Positions 1-6,827 of a stretch of DNA of 6,898 nt are shown piece by piece. Location of the stretch: contig DNNV01000141.1 in assembly GCA_003497505.1 (NCBI GenBank), forward strand, positions 1,971 to 8,868, written 5' to 3'. Source of the DNA: Clostridiales bacterium. Lineage in GTDB: Bacteria > Bacillota > Clostridia > Tissierellales > Sedimentibacteraceae. A program made the translations under genes and the position numbers. The number at the start of each line of letters is the position of its first letter. Within the stretch, counting starts at the first letter, position 1. The notes under the pieces are model-generated. The model was not told the origin of the DNA. It saw nothing but the letters and a program-made list of their open reading frames with translations, and searched no databases.

Positions 1-257
1 TGATAAAGGGCTTCAATGATGGTCCTGAGGATGCGGAAAAGCTTGCGGCACTTCTTAAGCACAAGCTTGCAAATGTTAATCTTATTCCATGCAATTATGT
101 TAAAGAGGCTGATATTAAGCCTTCAGAAAATATTGATGTTGAAAAATTCAAGAAGCTTTTATCTGACAGAGGTATAAACGCAACCATCAGAAGAGAGCTT
201 GGGAGCGACATAAATGCCGCTTGCGGACAGCTAAGAAATAACTTTTTAAAAAGATGA
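1..257 (+). CDS. rlmN: 23S rRNA (adenine-C2)-methyltransferase RlmN, 3' end only (partial)
   Basis: This is the C-terminal 84 residues of RlmN, in the frame whose first complete codon is at 3, with TGA at 255-257. RlmN is a radical-SAM enzyme that methylates C2 of A2503 in 23S rRNA and of A37 in some tRNAs. The fragment shows the end of the radical-SAM barrel (IKGFNDGPEDAEKLA, then NLIPCN) and the family's C-terminal signature TIRRELGSDINAACGQLR. The Cys in AACGQL (codon 222-224) corresponds to the catalytic Cys that forms the methyl-cysteine intermediate (Cys355 in E. coli). The radical-SAM cysteine cluster lies upstream of the window. Cfr shares this C-terminal Cys, but the rlmN-prpC-prkC gene order and the GSDINAACGQLR form favour RlmN. 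The stop overlaps the upstream candidate ATG of prpC. Confidence 0.93.
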   Translation, partial: IKGFNDGPEDAEKLAALLKHKLANVNLIPCNYVKEADIKPSENIDVEKFKKLLSDRGINATIRRELGSDINAACGQLRNNFLKR

Positions 258-261
258 GGTG
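256..261 (+). promoter_or_regulatory. Ribosome binding site deciding the prpC start
   Basis: GAGGTG at 256-261 overlaps the rlmN stop codon and lies 4 nt before ATG at 266-268. The alternative ATG at 254 has only A/T-rich sequence in front of it (ACTTTTTAAAAAG) and no Shine-Dalgarno core. The site therefore supports initiation at 266. Confidence 0.7.
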
Positions 262-265
262 CCTT

Positions 266-1018
266 ATGAGGGTGTACTGCGAAACTAACAAAGGGTTAAT
301 GAGGGAAAACAACGAAGACAACTACATAGTTGAAGAATCTGGCAACATTAGTCTTTATGCCGTTGCTGACGGCATGGGAGGCCATAAGGCCGGTGAAATC
401 GCAAGCTCTATTGCAATAGATACTATAAGAGAATGCTTTAGAAGCAACGGTGAAAAAGGTGATTTTAAAGCCCCTTCCTTTATTATGGAGAGTATAAATG
501 CGGCGAATTCCAAAATAAGAGAGACCGCCCTGAACAAGGAAGAATTTTCAGGCATGGGTACTACCATAACAATGGCAGTTGTTGACCTTGCGTTAAAAAC
601 CGCATATATAGGCAATGTGGGAGACAGCAGGGCATATATCATTAAAGACGACGAAATAACTCAGGTTACCGAAGACCACACATATGTGCATGAGTTAGTG
701 AAGGACGGCAAAATTACATCGGAGGAAGCAAAGCATCATCCGAAGAGAAACGTCATAACCAGAGCCGTGGGAACTGAAGACTATGTTCATGTGGATATTT
801 TTGAAATTGAGCTCTTTGACAATGATGTTATCTTGCTTTGTACCGACGGACTTACCACACATCTTACTGATGACAGAATACTGAGCACAATCAGGGAATA
901 CGGATGCTCGGAAAGCGTGCAAAAATTAATAAAATTTGCCAACGATAATGGCGGAACTGATAATATTACCATCATTATTGTTGATAATATCGTTAGAGGT
1001 GAAGATTATGATAGGTAG
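266..1018 (+). CDS. prpC: PP2C-family Ser/Thr protein phosphatase PrpC
   Basis: This cytosolic metal-dependent phosphatase (PPM/PP2C family) dephosphorylates the partner PASTA kinase and its substrates. From ATG266 it is 250 residues, the usual bacterial length. All family motifs are present: RENNED (13-18), the metal-binding DGMGGH (35-40), GMGTT (96-100), GNVGDSRAY (116-124), TEDHT (135-139), CTDGL with a metal Asp (192-196) and GGTDNIT (229-235). There is no membrane segment or extra domain. The frame stays open to ATG254, which would add MRCL, but the GAGGTG site points to 266, and starting with MRVYCETNKG is normal for PrpC. It overlaps the rlmN stop region and the following kinase gene by 11 nt, so the phosphatase and kinase are probably made in coupled amounts. 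Nothing is missing or truncated. Confidence 0.96.
   Translation: MRVYCETNKGLMRENNEDNYIVEESGNISLYAVADGMGGHKAGEIASSIAIDTIRECFRSNGEKGDFKAPSFIMESINAANSKIRETALNKEEFSGMGTTITMAVVDLALKTAYIGNVGDSRAYIIKDDEITQVTEDHTYVHELVKDGKITSEEAKHHPKRNVITRAVGTEDYVHVDIFEIELFDNDVILLCTDGLTTHLTDDRILSTIREYGCSESVQKLIKFANDNGGTDNITIIIVDNIVRGEDYDR
995..1001 (+). promoter_or_regulatory. Ribosome binding site for prkC, inside prpC
   Basis: AGAGGTG at 995-1001 lies 6 nt before ATG1008. It sits within the last codons of prpC, so the kinase can be translated by ribosomes terminating at 1016-1018. It supports ATG1008 over the open-frame ATG at 936, which has no such site and would add 24 residues not typical of the family. Confidence 0.7.
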
Positions 1019-3104
1019 AGTATTAGGAAATAGATATGAAATAATAGAAAAAATAGGCGGCGGAGGAATGTCAATAGTATACAAGGCTAAATGCCGTGTA
1101 TTGAATCGCTTTGTTGCAATAAAGATTTTGAGAGACGAACTTACATCAGACCCTGATTTTGTTGCTAAATTCAAGCAGGAATCACTTTCTGCCGCAAGCC
1201 TTACTCATCCTAACATAGTGAATATATACGATACGGGAATAGAGGGCGATATATATTACATCGTCATGGAATATGTAAAGGGTGAAACTCTTAAAAAATA
1301 CATCAGCAGAAAAGGCAAGCTCAGCGAGCAGGAAGCCATAAAAATTTCCAAGCAGATTGCCGAGGCCTTGAAGCATGCACATTCCAACAATATCGTACAC
1401 CGTGACATAAAGCCACACAACATACTCATAACAGAAGATGGAATAGCAAAAGTAACGGATTTTGGCATAGCAAGAGCAGCAACGAGCTCAACCATCAACA
1501 ACACCTCCAATGTTATAGGCTCCGTTCATTATTTTTCGCCGGAGCAGGCAAGAGGCGGATACGTGGATGAAAAATCAGACATATATTCTCTCGGAATAGT
1601 CATGTATGAAATGGTGACGGGAGTTGTGCCATTTGATGCGGATAATCACATTTCCGTAGCAATGAAGCAGATACAGGAAAAGCCTGTGCCTCCTTCTGCA
1701 AAGATCAGGAATCTTCAAATATCCAAGGGACTTGAGGATATTATAATGAAATGTCTGGAAAAGCACCAGAGCTTCAGATTTCAGAGCATTGACGAACTGA
1801 TTAAGAAAATAGATTCATTATACGGGTTTAATACTGACACAGAACATGAGGATGATGCGGTTGATTCACCAACCATAGTTATTCCGGCGATAAACGACAT
1901 AAATAACAACTTAGACAATGAAAATAACAGTGACAAGAACATTGAAAAAAACAACGAAAATAATGTAATTGATATAGATTTGGTTGCTGAAGGCTCCGAC
2001 AGGGCATTTAAAACATTTTTTGGGGAGGATGCTCCGGGAGAAAATGCCGAAGATGAAGGCAGCTACGAAGAGGAGCAAAGCCCTGAGGAAAGGAAAAAGA
2101 ACAGAGGTATCACAATAGCCGCACTTCTCAGTGCCCTTGCGGTGGCTGTCATAGGCGGAATGATTGCACTTAAGGCCATACTGTATGTGCCCGAAGTTTC
2201 GGTTCCTGATCTTTTGGGAAGAAATGAAGAGGAAGCACAAAAGATAATTGAAGACATGGGATTGATTTTCAAGGTGTCCGGAAGAGAATACAGCAAGGAA
2301 TACGATGAAGGCCGCGTAATGGAGCAGAGCGTGGATGAAGGAAAGAAAATCAAGGAAAAATCCAATGTTGATGTTGTTGTGAGCAAGGGTAAGAAATCAA
2401 TAACCGTTCCTGACTTAGTAGGCAAATATTCCATAGAGGCAGGAATAATACTGAAGGACGCAAGCCTTAAGGAGGGCAGCGTGAAGGAAGCAAATTCCGA
2501 CAAGGTTCCTGCGGGACAAATAATGGATCAGTCGCCGGATGCAGGAACACCGGCAAATGAAAATGATGCCGTTGATTATATTGTGAGCCTGGGACCAAAA
2601 ATCGTATATGTAAAAATGCCAAAGGTGACAGGACTTGAGGTTAATGCGGCAAAGCTGCTCATAGCACAGTCTGGGTTGACAGCTGGAGGGGTCAGCGAAG
2701 AGCCAAGTGAGGATGTTACCAAGGGGCTTGTGGTGAGACAAAGTGTTGCCGCAGGGCAGGATGTAGCACAAGGAACATCCATATTACTGACAATAAGCTC
2801 CGGAAAGCCTGAGGCGCCATCTGAGGAAAATCCGGAAGAGAAGCCTGGCGAAAAACCGGAGGAGAAGCCCGAAGAGAAACCGACAGCGAGCTCATATCCT
2901 TTGACCATAACACTTCCTTCAAACAAGGATAAGGTATTGGTAGTGGTGCAGAAGGTTGCTGACGGCGGAAGAGAAATAGTGTATTCAAAAGAAGTAGATA
3001 CTTCAGCTCAGAGCATAATAGTAAATATAAAGGGAAGCGGAACAGAAGTATTTGAAATTTATATAGACAATGAGCTTTATGACAGAGCGGAAATCAAGTT
3101 TTAA
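1008..3104 (+). CDS. prkC: PASTA-domain membrane Ser/Thr protein kinase PrkC (Stk1/PknB family)
   Basis: This is a 698-residue transmembrane Hanks-type kinase that senses peptidoglycan fragments or lipid II outside and phosphorylates Ser/Thr inside. The kinase domain spans about 10-270: Gly-rich loop GGGGMSIVY (17-25), Lys39 in VAIK, Glu58 of helix C, HRDIKPHN (131-138), DFG (151-153), an activation loop rich in phosphorylatable residues (T159, S160, S161, T162, T166) and GSVHYFSPEQARGG (171-184). An Asn/acidic juxtamembrane linker (about 275-362) follows, then one membrane helix (about 367-393) after the basic ERKKNR. Three PASTA repeats occupy about 394-462, 463-530 and 533-599, each ending in VVVSKG, YIVSLG or LTISSG. 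A Glu/Pro/Lys repeat (606-625) leads to a beta-rich C-terminal domain (about 629-698), comparable in position to the Ig-like tail of other Firmicute PrkC proteins. Start 1008 is chosen because MIGRVLGNRYEI is the normal N-terminus and AGAGGTG precedes it; the upstream in-frame ATG936 lies within prpC. All catalytic residues are intact. Confidence 0.97.
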   Translation: MIGRVLGNRYEIIEKIGGGGMSIVYKAKCRVLNRFVAIKILRDELTSDPDFVAKFKQESLSAASLTHPNIVNIYDTGIEGDIYYIVMEYVKGETLKKYISRKGKLSEQEAIKISKQIAEALKHAHSNNIVHRDIKPHNILITEDGIAKVTDFGIARAATSSTINNTSNVIGSVHYFSPEQARGGYVDEKSDIYSLGIVMYEMVTGVVPFDADNHISVAMKQIQEKPVPPSAKIRNLQISKGLEDIIMKCLEKHQSFRFQSIDELIKKIDSLYGFNTDTEHEDDAVDSPTIVIPAINDINNNLDNENNSDKNIEKNNENNVIDIDLVAEGSDRAFKTFFGEDAPGENAEDEGSYEEEQSPEERKKNRGITIAALLSALAVAVIGGMIALKAILYVPEVSVPDLLGRNEEEAQKIIEDMGLIFKVSGREYSKEYDEGRVMEQSVDEGKKIKEKSNVDVVVSKGKKSITVPDLVGKYSIEAGIILKDASLKEGSVKEANSDKVPAGQIMDQSPDAGTPANENDAVDYIVSLGPKIVYVKMPKVTGLEVNAAKLLIAQSGLTAGGVSEEPSEDVTKGLVVRQSVAAGQDVAQGTSILLTISSGKPEAPSEENPEEKPGEKPEEKPEEKPTASSYPLTITLPSNKDKVLVVVQKVADGGREIVYSKEVDTSAQSIIVNIKGSGTEVFEIYIDNELYDRAEIKF
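2823..2882 (+). repeat. Five imperfect 12-bp tandem repeats encoding a Glu-Glu-Lys-Pro linker
   Basis: Five in-frame 12-nt units (2823-2834, 2835-2846, 2847-2858, 2859-2870, 2871-2882) encode EENP, EEKP, GEKP, EEKP and EEKP, residues 606-625 of the kinase. The units differ mostly at third positions (GAA/GAG, AAA/AAG, CCG/CCT/CCC), so the array is old or selected at protein level. It separates the third PASTA repeat from the C-terminal domain and is probably an extended, charged spacer outside the membrane. Copy number could vary between strains by slippage. Confidence 0.85.
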
Positions 3105-3115
3105 CAGGAGTATTT

Positions 3116-3994
3116 ATGATTGAAGGGATAATCATAAGAGGTGTAGGCGGAAATTACTACGTGGACACAGGTGACAATTTAGTGGAGTGCAGAGCCAGAG
3201 GACTTTTTAGGCTGAAGAATATAAAGCCTCTCGTGGGGGACAGGGTATTTATCCGTCTTACGGAAGAGGATGAAAATGTTGGCTACATCGAGGAAATCAT
3301 GGAGAGGACCAATGTGATGGTCAGACCTCCCATTGCAAATATACAGCAGCTGATGATATTTTTTGCTGTTACAAACCCTGAGCCCAGCTTTTTACTACTG
3401 GATAAGCTTTTAATAGCTGCAGAAACTAACGGGCTAAAGCCTGTTATATGCTTTAACAAAAGTGATTTGGTTGATGACAGATTAAAGAAGGAATACAGGA
3501 GCATCTTTGTGAACACAGGCTACAAGGTTATTTTCACCAGCATGCATGACGAAGGTTCAATCAATGAGCTGAAAGACATTCTCAAGGATAAGCTCAGCGT
3601 GTTTTCCGGGCCTTCGGGTGTGGGAAAATCTTCCGTAATGAATGCCGTCCAGCCTGATTTTCAGCTTAAAACAGGTGAGGTAAGTGATAAGCTGAAACGA
3701 GGAAAGCACACGACAAGGCATGCCGAAATTTACAAACTGCATTTCGGTGGATACGTGGTGGATACACCGGGCTTCAGTTCGTTTGAACTTGACGGAATAA
3801 GCGAATTCCAGCTTCGTGAGTACTATCCTGAAATTAAGAAATTTGATGAGGGCTGCAGGTTTGCCGATTGTGTTCACAGCAAGGAGCCGGGCTGCGTAAT
3901 CAAAGATGCGGTAAATGGCGGCAAAATAAGCCCCGTGAGATATAACAATTACCTTAGGCTGCTGGAAGAAATACGCAGCATAAAACCATATTAG
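3116..3994 (+). CDS. rsgA: Ribosome small subunit-dependent GTPase RsgA (CpgA/YloQ)
   Basis: This circularly permuted GTPase acts in late maturation of the 30S ribosomal subunit. At 292 residues it is normal length. An OB-fold N-terminal domain (about 1-68) is followed by the permuted G domain, in which G4 NKSD (114-117) comes before G1 GPSGVGKSS (165-173), the G2 segment with HTTRH (198-202) and G3 DTPGF (216-220). A C-terminal zinc-binding region has C247-x4-C252-x-H254-x5-C260, the family pattern. AGGAG at 3106-3110, 5 nt before the ATG, sets the start, and the gap from prkC is only 11 nt. In B. subtilis the orthologue CpgA is a reported substrate of the neighbouring kinase PrkC, which gives a functional reason for the adjacency. 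No key residue is missing. Confidence 0.97.
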   Translation: MIEGIIIRGVGGNYYVDTGDNLVECRARGLFRLKNIKPLVGDRVFIRLTEEDENVGYIEEIMERTNVMVRPPIANIQQLMIFFAVTNPEPSFLLLDKLLIAAETNGLKPVICFNKSDLVDDRLKKEYRSIFVNTGYKVIFTSMHDEGSINELKDILKDKLSVFSGPSGVGKSSVMNAVQPDFQLKTGEVSDKLKRGKHTTRHAEIYKLHFGGYVVDTPGFSSFELDGISEFQLREYYPEIKKFDEGCRFADCVHSKEPGCVIKDAVNGGKISPVRYNNYLRLLEEIRSIKPY

Positions 3995-4019
3995 ATATAA
4001 GATATTTGATGGAGGAAGT

Positions 4020-4676
4020 ATGAATAAATTATCACCTTCTATACTTTCTGCTGATTTTTCCAATCTCGAAAGAGATATAAAAATTGTGGAAAAGGGCGGA
4101 GCAGACTATATTCACATAGATGTGATGGACGGACATTTTGTGCCCAATATCACCATAGGACCGGATGTTGTAAAATCACTGCGCAAAGTGACTGAGCTTA
4201 CATTCGATGTGCATCTCATGATTGAAAATCCAGATGACTACATTGAAGATTTCTACAATGCGGGAGCGGATATCATAACGGTTCATCAGGAGGCTGCCAT
4301 GCACCTTCACAGAACCGTACAAAAAATAAAATCCTTCGGTCTCAAGGCCGGAGTATCTCTTAATCCTGCTACACCTGTTTCCCTGCTGAAGGATATATTA
4401 AGAGACGTGGATATGGTGTTAATAATGAGTGTCAATCCCGGATTCGGTGGGCAAAGCCTCATTAAAAACGTGAAATATAAATTTGAAGAGCTGAAACAGA
4501 TGATTGAAGAGCAGGGTCTGAATGTCGATATTGAAATTGACGGAGGCGTAACTGCGGATAATCTTGAAGAGGTGCTGAGCTGGGGAGCAAACGTCATTGT
4601 AGCCGGGTCAGCCATATACAGGGCAAAGGATGTTGAAGCTGAAACAAGAAAGTTTAAGCAAATAATGGAGAAGTAA
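4020..4676 (+). CDS. rpe: Ribulose-phosphate 3-epimerase
   Basis: This cytosolic TIM-barrel enzyme interconverts D-ribulose 5-phosphate and D-xylulose 5-phosphate in the pentose phosphate pathway. It is 218 residues, the usual length. Visible motifs are SILSADF with Ser7, HIDVMDGHFVPN with His32, Asp34 and Met36, DVHLMI with His65, the phosphate-binding loop VNPGFGGQ (138-145), IEIDGGV with catalytic Asp174, and the second phosphate site AGSAIY (195-200). Asp34 and Asp174 are the expected acid/base pair, and the His/Asp set is the usual metal site. GGAGG at 4011-4015, 4 nt before the ATG, supports the start. It follows rsgA after 25 nt and abuts thiN, the same order as in B. subtilis. Its product feeds transketolase, which uses the thiamine diphosphate made by the next gene's enzyme. 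Confidence 0.97.
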   Translation: MNKLSPSILSADFSNLERDIKIVEKGGADYIHIDVMDGHFVPNITIGPDVVKSLRKVTELTFDVHLMIENPDDYIEDFYNAGADIITVHQEAAMHLHRTVQKIKSFGLKAGVSLNPATPVSLLKDILRDVDMVLIMSVNPGFGGQSLIKNVKYKFEELKQMIEEQGLNVDIEIDGGVTADNLEEVLSWGANVIVAGSAIYRAKDVEAETRKFKQIMEK

Positions 4677-5312
4677 ATGGCGGCGTTAATAATAGGCAGC
4701 GGCAGCGATTTAAGAAGGGACCGCATCGAAAATATCCATATAGAATATGTAATATGTGCCGACGGCGGTCTTGAAAAGGTACAGGGACTGAATTTAAAGC
4801 CTGATCTGATTTTAGGCGACTTTGATTCGGTGAATTCTTCTTTGTTGAATGGATACAGAGACTCCGGGACAGAAATATACGCTTTTCCTCCGGAAAAAGA
4901 CTTTACAGATATGGAGCTTGCGGTTGATACAGCTGTGAAAAGAGGTTTTAAAGAAATTGTTTTAATAGGTGCGTCCGGCACGAGATTGGACCATACCCTT
5001 GCAAATATACAGCTTTTGGAGAAATATCACAGGCAGGGTATCAGCATTGAAATAATAGACAATAATAATCACATTGGAATTATATCGGGCAAAACCGATA
5101 TAAATATAAAGAAAAAAAGAGAACACTTTGTTTCATTGGTGCCGGTTACAGGGACACTGGAGGGCCTTACACTGAAGGGATTCAAGTATCCCCTGAACAA
5201 TGTCACGGTTGAAAGAGGCACGGCACTTCTCATAAGCAATGAGATAAGGTCAGAAGAGGGCAGAATAATACTTGATAAAGGAACTGCACTGATTTTTATA
5301 TCAAAAGATTAA
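4677..5312 (+). CDS. thiN: Thiamine pyrophosphokinase
   Basis: This enzyme transfers a pyrophosphate from ATP to thiamine, giving thiamine diphosphate directly. It has 211 residues, normal for the bacterial YloS/ThiN type. Family motifs are CADGG (27-31), the metal-binding GDFDS (47-51), [12 protein letters not shown] (71-82) with acidic catalytic residues, and [13 protein letters not shown] (98-110). The C-terminal half (about 140-211) is the beta-rich thiamine-binding domain, including SLVPVTG and LKGFKYPL. The ATG follows the rpe TAA with no intervening base, and its ribosome binding site GGAG (4667-4670) lies inside the end of rpe, so translational coupling is likely. The gene needs thiamine from uptake or salvage. 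No thiamine riboswitch is visible nearby, as expected for an internal operon gene. Confidence 0.95.
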   Translation: MAALIIGSGSDLRRDRIENIHIEYVICADGGLEKVQGLNLKPDLILGDFDSVNSSLLNGYRDSGTEIYAFPPEKDFTDMELAVDTAVKRGFKEIVLIGASGTRLDHTLANIQLLEKYHRQGISIEIIDNNNHIGIISGKTDINIKKKREHFVSLVPVTGTLEGLTLKGFKYPLNNVTVERGTALLISNEIRSEEGRIILDKGTALIFISKD

Positions 5313-5331
5313 CATTACTATAGGAGGCTTC

Positions 5332-6720
5332 ATGAAAGCAACAGATTTGAGAGATTTGTTCAAATCTCCGGAAAATTACTCAGACAGCGATGTTGTTGTG
5401 GAGGGATGGATAAGAACCATCAGAGATTCTAAAAATTTTGGTTTTATAGAATTAAATGACGGAACATATATGAAAAATGTTCAGATAGTGTTTGAAAATA
5501 ACCTCGAAAATTTTGAAGAAGTTAAGAAATTTTCAACAGGAAGCGCTATTACAGTAAAGGGAAGATTGCTGCTTACGCCGGAGGCAAAACAGCCATTCGA
5601 AATAAAAGCAACAGAAGTAACAATGGAGGCTGAATCAGATTCAAGCTTTCCGCTGCAGAAAAAAAGACATTCGTTGGAATATCTTAGAACTATAGCACAC
5701 CTGAGACCGCGAACAAATACATTTATGGCGGTATTCAGAGTTAGGTCACTGGCAGCTTACGCAATACATAAGTTTTTTAACGACAGAGGATTTGTATATG
5801 CTCATCCTCCCATTATAACAGCAAGTGATGCTGAAGGAGCAGGCGAAATGTTCAGGGTTACTGCTCTTGACCTTGAAAATATTGAAAAGGTTGAGGGAGC
5901 AGTTGATTATTCAAAGGATTTCTTCGGCAAATCAGCCAACCTTACAGTTAGCGGACAGCTGGAAGCAGAAGTTTTTGCTCTTGCATTTAAGAATGTATAT
6001 ACATTTGGACCTACATTCAGAGCTGAAAATTCAAATACTTCAAGACATGCTGCAGAATTCTGGATGATTGAGCCTGAAATTGCATTTGCCGACTTAAATG
6101 ACAACATGCAGCTTGCAGAGGACATGGTGAAGTATGTAATCAGCTATGTAATGGAAAACGGAAGAGAAGAAATAGAGTTTTTCAATTCCTTCGTTGAAAA
6201 GGGTCTGATTGATAAATTGAACAATGTTGTGAACTCTGAATTCGGAAGAATAACATATACAGATGCCATAGAGATTCTCATGAAAAACAATGACAGCTTT
6301 GATTATCCTGTTAAATGGGGAACTGACATTCAGACAGAGCATGAAAGATATTTGTCCGAAAAAATATTCGGTAAACCGGTATTTGTAACAAACTATCCAA
6401 AGGATATCAAGGCATTTTACATGCGCATGAACGAGGACAATAACACAGTTGCAGCAATGGACCTTCTTGTTCCGGGAATCGGAGAGCTCATAGGCGGAAG
6501 TCAGAGAGAGGAAAGGCTTGAAATGCTGGAAAAACGCATGGATGAAATGGGCGTTGGCAAAGAGGAAATGTGGTGGTACTTAGAGCTTAGAAAATACGGC
6601 GGAGTTAAGCATGCCGGATATGGCCTCGGCTTTGAAAGATTGATAATGTATCTGACAGGAATGGGCAATATAAGAGACGTAATACCATTTCCAAGAACAC
6701 CAAAAAACGCTGAATTTTAA
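5332..6720 (+). CDS. asnS: Asparaginyl-tRNA synthetase (class II)
   Basis: This enzyme charges tRNA-Asn with asparagine using ATP. Its 462 residues match bacterial AsnRS. The N-terminal OB-fold anticodon-binding domain (about 19-100) contains [21 protein letters not shown]. The class II catalytic core follows, with HLRPRTNTF (123-131), [17 protein letters not shown] (158-174), motif 2 [21 protein letters not shown] (229-249) and motif 3 GLGFERL (431-437), ending PFPRTP. The AEFWMIEPE form and AEGAGEMF distinguish it from AspRS. AGGAGG at 5322-5327, 4 nt before the ATG, fixes the start. Only 19 nt separate it from thiN, with no promoter, terminator or T-box leader between, so it is probably the last gene of the prpC-prkC operon. 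In B. subtilis asnS is located elsewhere. A terminator follows 22 nt after the stop. The presence of asnS means Asn-tRNA can be made directly. Confidence 0.97.
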   Translation: MKATDLRDLFKSPENYSDSDVVVEGWIRTIRDSKNFGFIELNDGTYMKNVQIVFENNLENFEEVKKFSTGSAITVKGRLLLTPEAKQPFEIKATEVTMEAESDSSFPLQKKRHSLEYLRTIAHLRPRTNTFMAVFRVRSLAAYAIHKFFNDRGFVYAHPPIITASDAEGAGEMFRVTALDLENIEKVEGAVDYSKDFFGKSANLTVSGQLEAEVFALAFKNVYTFGPTFRAENSNTSRHAAEFWMIEPEIAFADLNDNMQLAEDMVKYVISYVMENGREEIEFFNSFVEKGLIDKLNNVVNSEFGRITYTDAIEILMKNNDSFDYPVKWGTDIQTEHERYLSEKIFGKPVFVTNYPKDIKAFYMRMNEDNNTVAAMDLLVPGIGELIGGSQREERLEMLEKRMDEMGVGKEEMWWYLELRKYGGVKHAGYGLGFERLIMYLTGMGNIRDVIPFPRTPKNAEF

Positions 6721-6741
6721 GATACCGCAAAATATAAAAGT

Positions 6742-6780
6742 AAAAGATACGGAAAAATAAAATTTTCCCGTATCTTTTTT
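6742..6780 (+). terminator. Rho-independent terminator after asnS
   Basis: The left arm AAAAGATACGG (6742-6752) pairs with CCGTATCTTTT (6768-6778) over 11 bp. After an A-C mismatch (6753/6767) the helix can continue as AAAA (6754-6757) with TTTT (6763-6766) around a 5-nt loop. A T tract runs 6775-6780. The A-rich left flank gives the minus strand a partial T-rich tail too, so it may work both ways. It ends the long + strand transcription unit. Confidence 0.9.
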
Positions 6781-6816
6781 GATTTACACGAATAGAATGT
6801 ATTGTACATCGTTACC

Positions 6817-6823
6817 GGAGGTG
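6817..6823 (+). promoter_or_regulatory. Strong ribosome binding site for the last, partial gene
   Basis: GGAGGTG at 6817-6823 is a 7-base match to the anti-Shine-Dalgarno sequence and lies 4 nt before ATG6828. It is the main evidence that the short open frame at the window edge is a real gene. Confidence 0.75.
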
Positions 6824-6827
6824 TTTT

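Noticed and set aside
936..1007. N-terminal extension of the kinase from ATG936
   Set aside because: It would overlap prpC by 83 nt and add a hydrophobic stretch (LIILPSLLLIISL) that mimics a signal segment. ATG1008 has the proper ribosome binding site and the family's normal N-terminus.
2063..2926. Minus-strand open frames opposite the PASTA region, one with a GFSSGFSS-like repeat
   Set aside because: The repeat is the antisense reading of the Glu/Lys/Pro array in prkC. The frames overlap each other and lie opposite a complete gene.
3557..4063. Minus-strand open frame of 168 codons covering the rsgA 3' end
   Set aside because: It is antisense to the G domain and zinc motif of rsgA, with no recognisable domain in the reading.
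4307..4981. Long minus-strand open frame (224 codons) across rpe and thiN
   Set aside because: It lies opposite two intact, well-recognised genes, has a Ser/Ile/Phe-rich composition typical of antisense frames, and has no family motif.
5825..6067. Plus-strand 80-codon frame inside asnS
   Set aside because: It is out of frame within the conserved AsnRS catalytic core and has no separate support.
6721..6757. Imperfect direct repeat GATACCGCAAAAT / GATACGGAAAAAT next to the terminator
   Set aside because: An alternative pairing of the first GATAC (6721-6725) with GTATC (6770-6774) is only about 5 bp, against 11 bp for the terminator stem, so an attenuator-like switch is not supported.
6807..6814. 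CATCGTTA resembling a forespore (sigma F/G) -10 box
   Set aside because: It is one base off the usual spacing, has no convincing -35, and would start transcription at or beyond the ribosome binding site.
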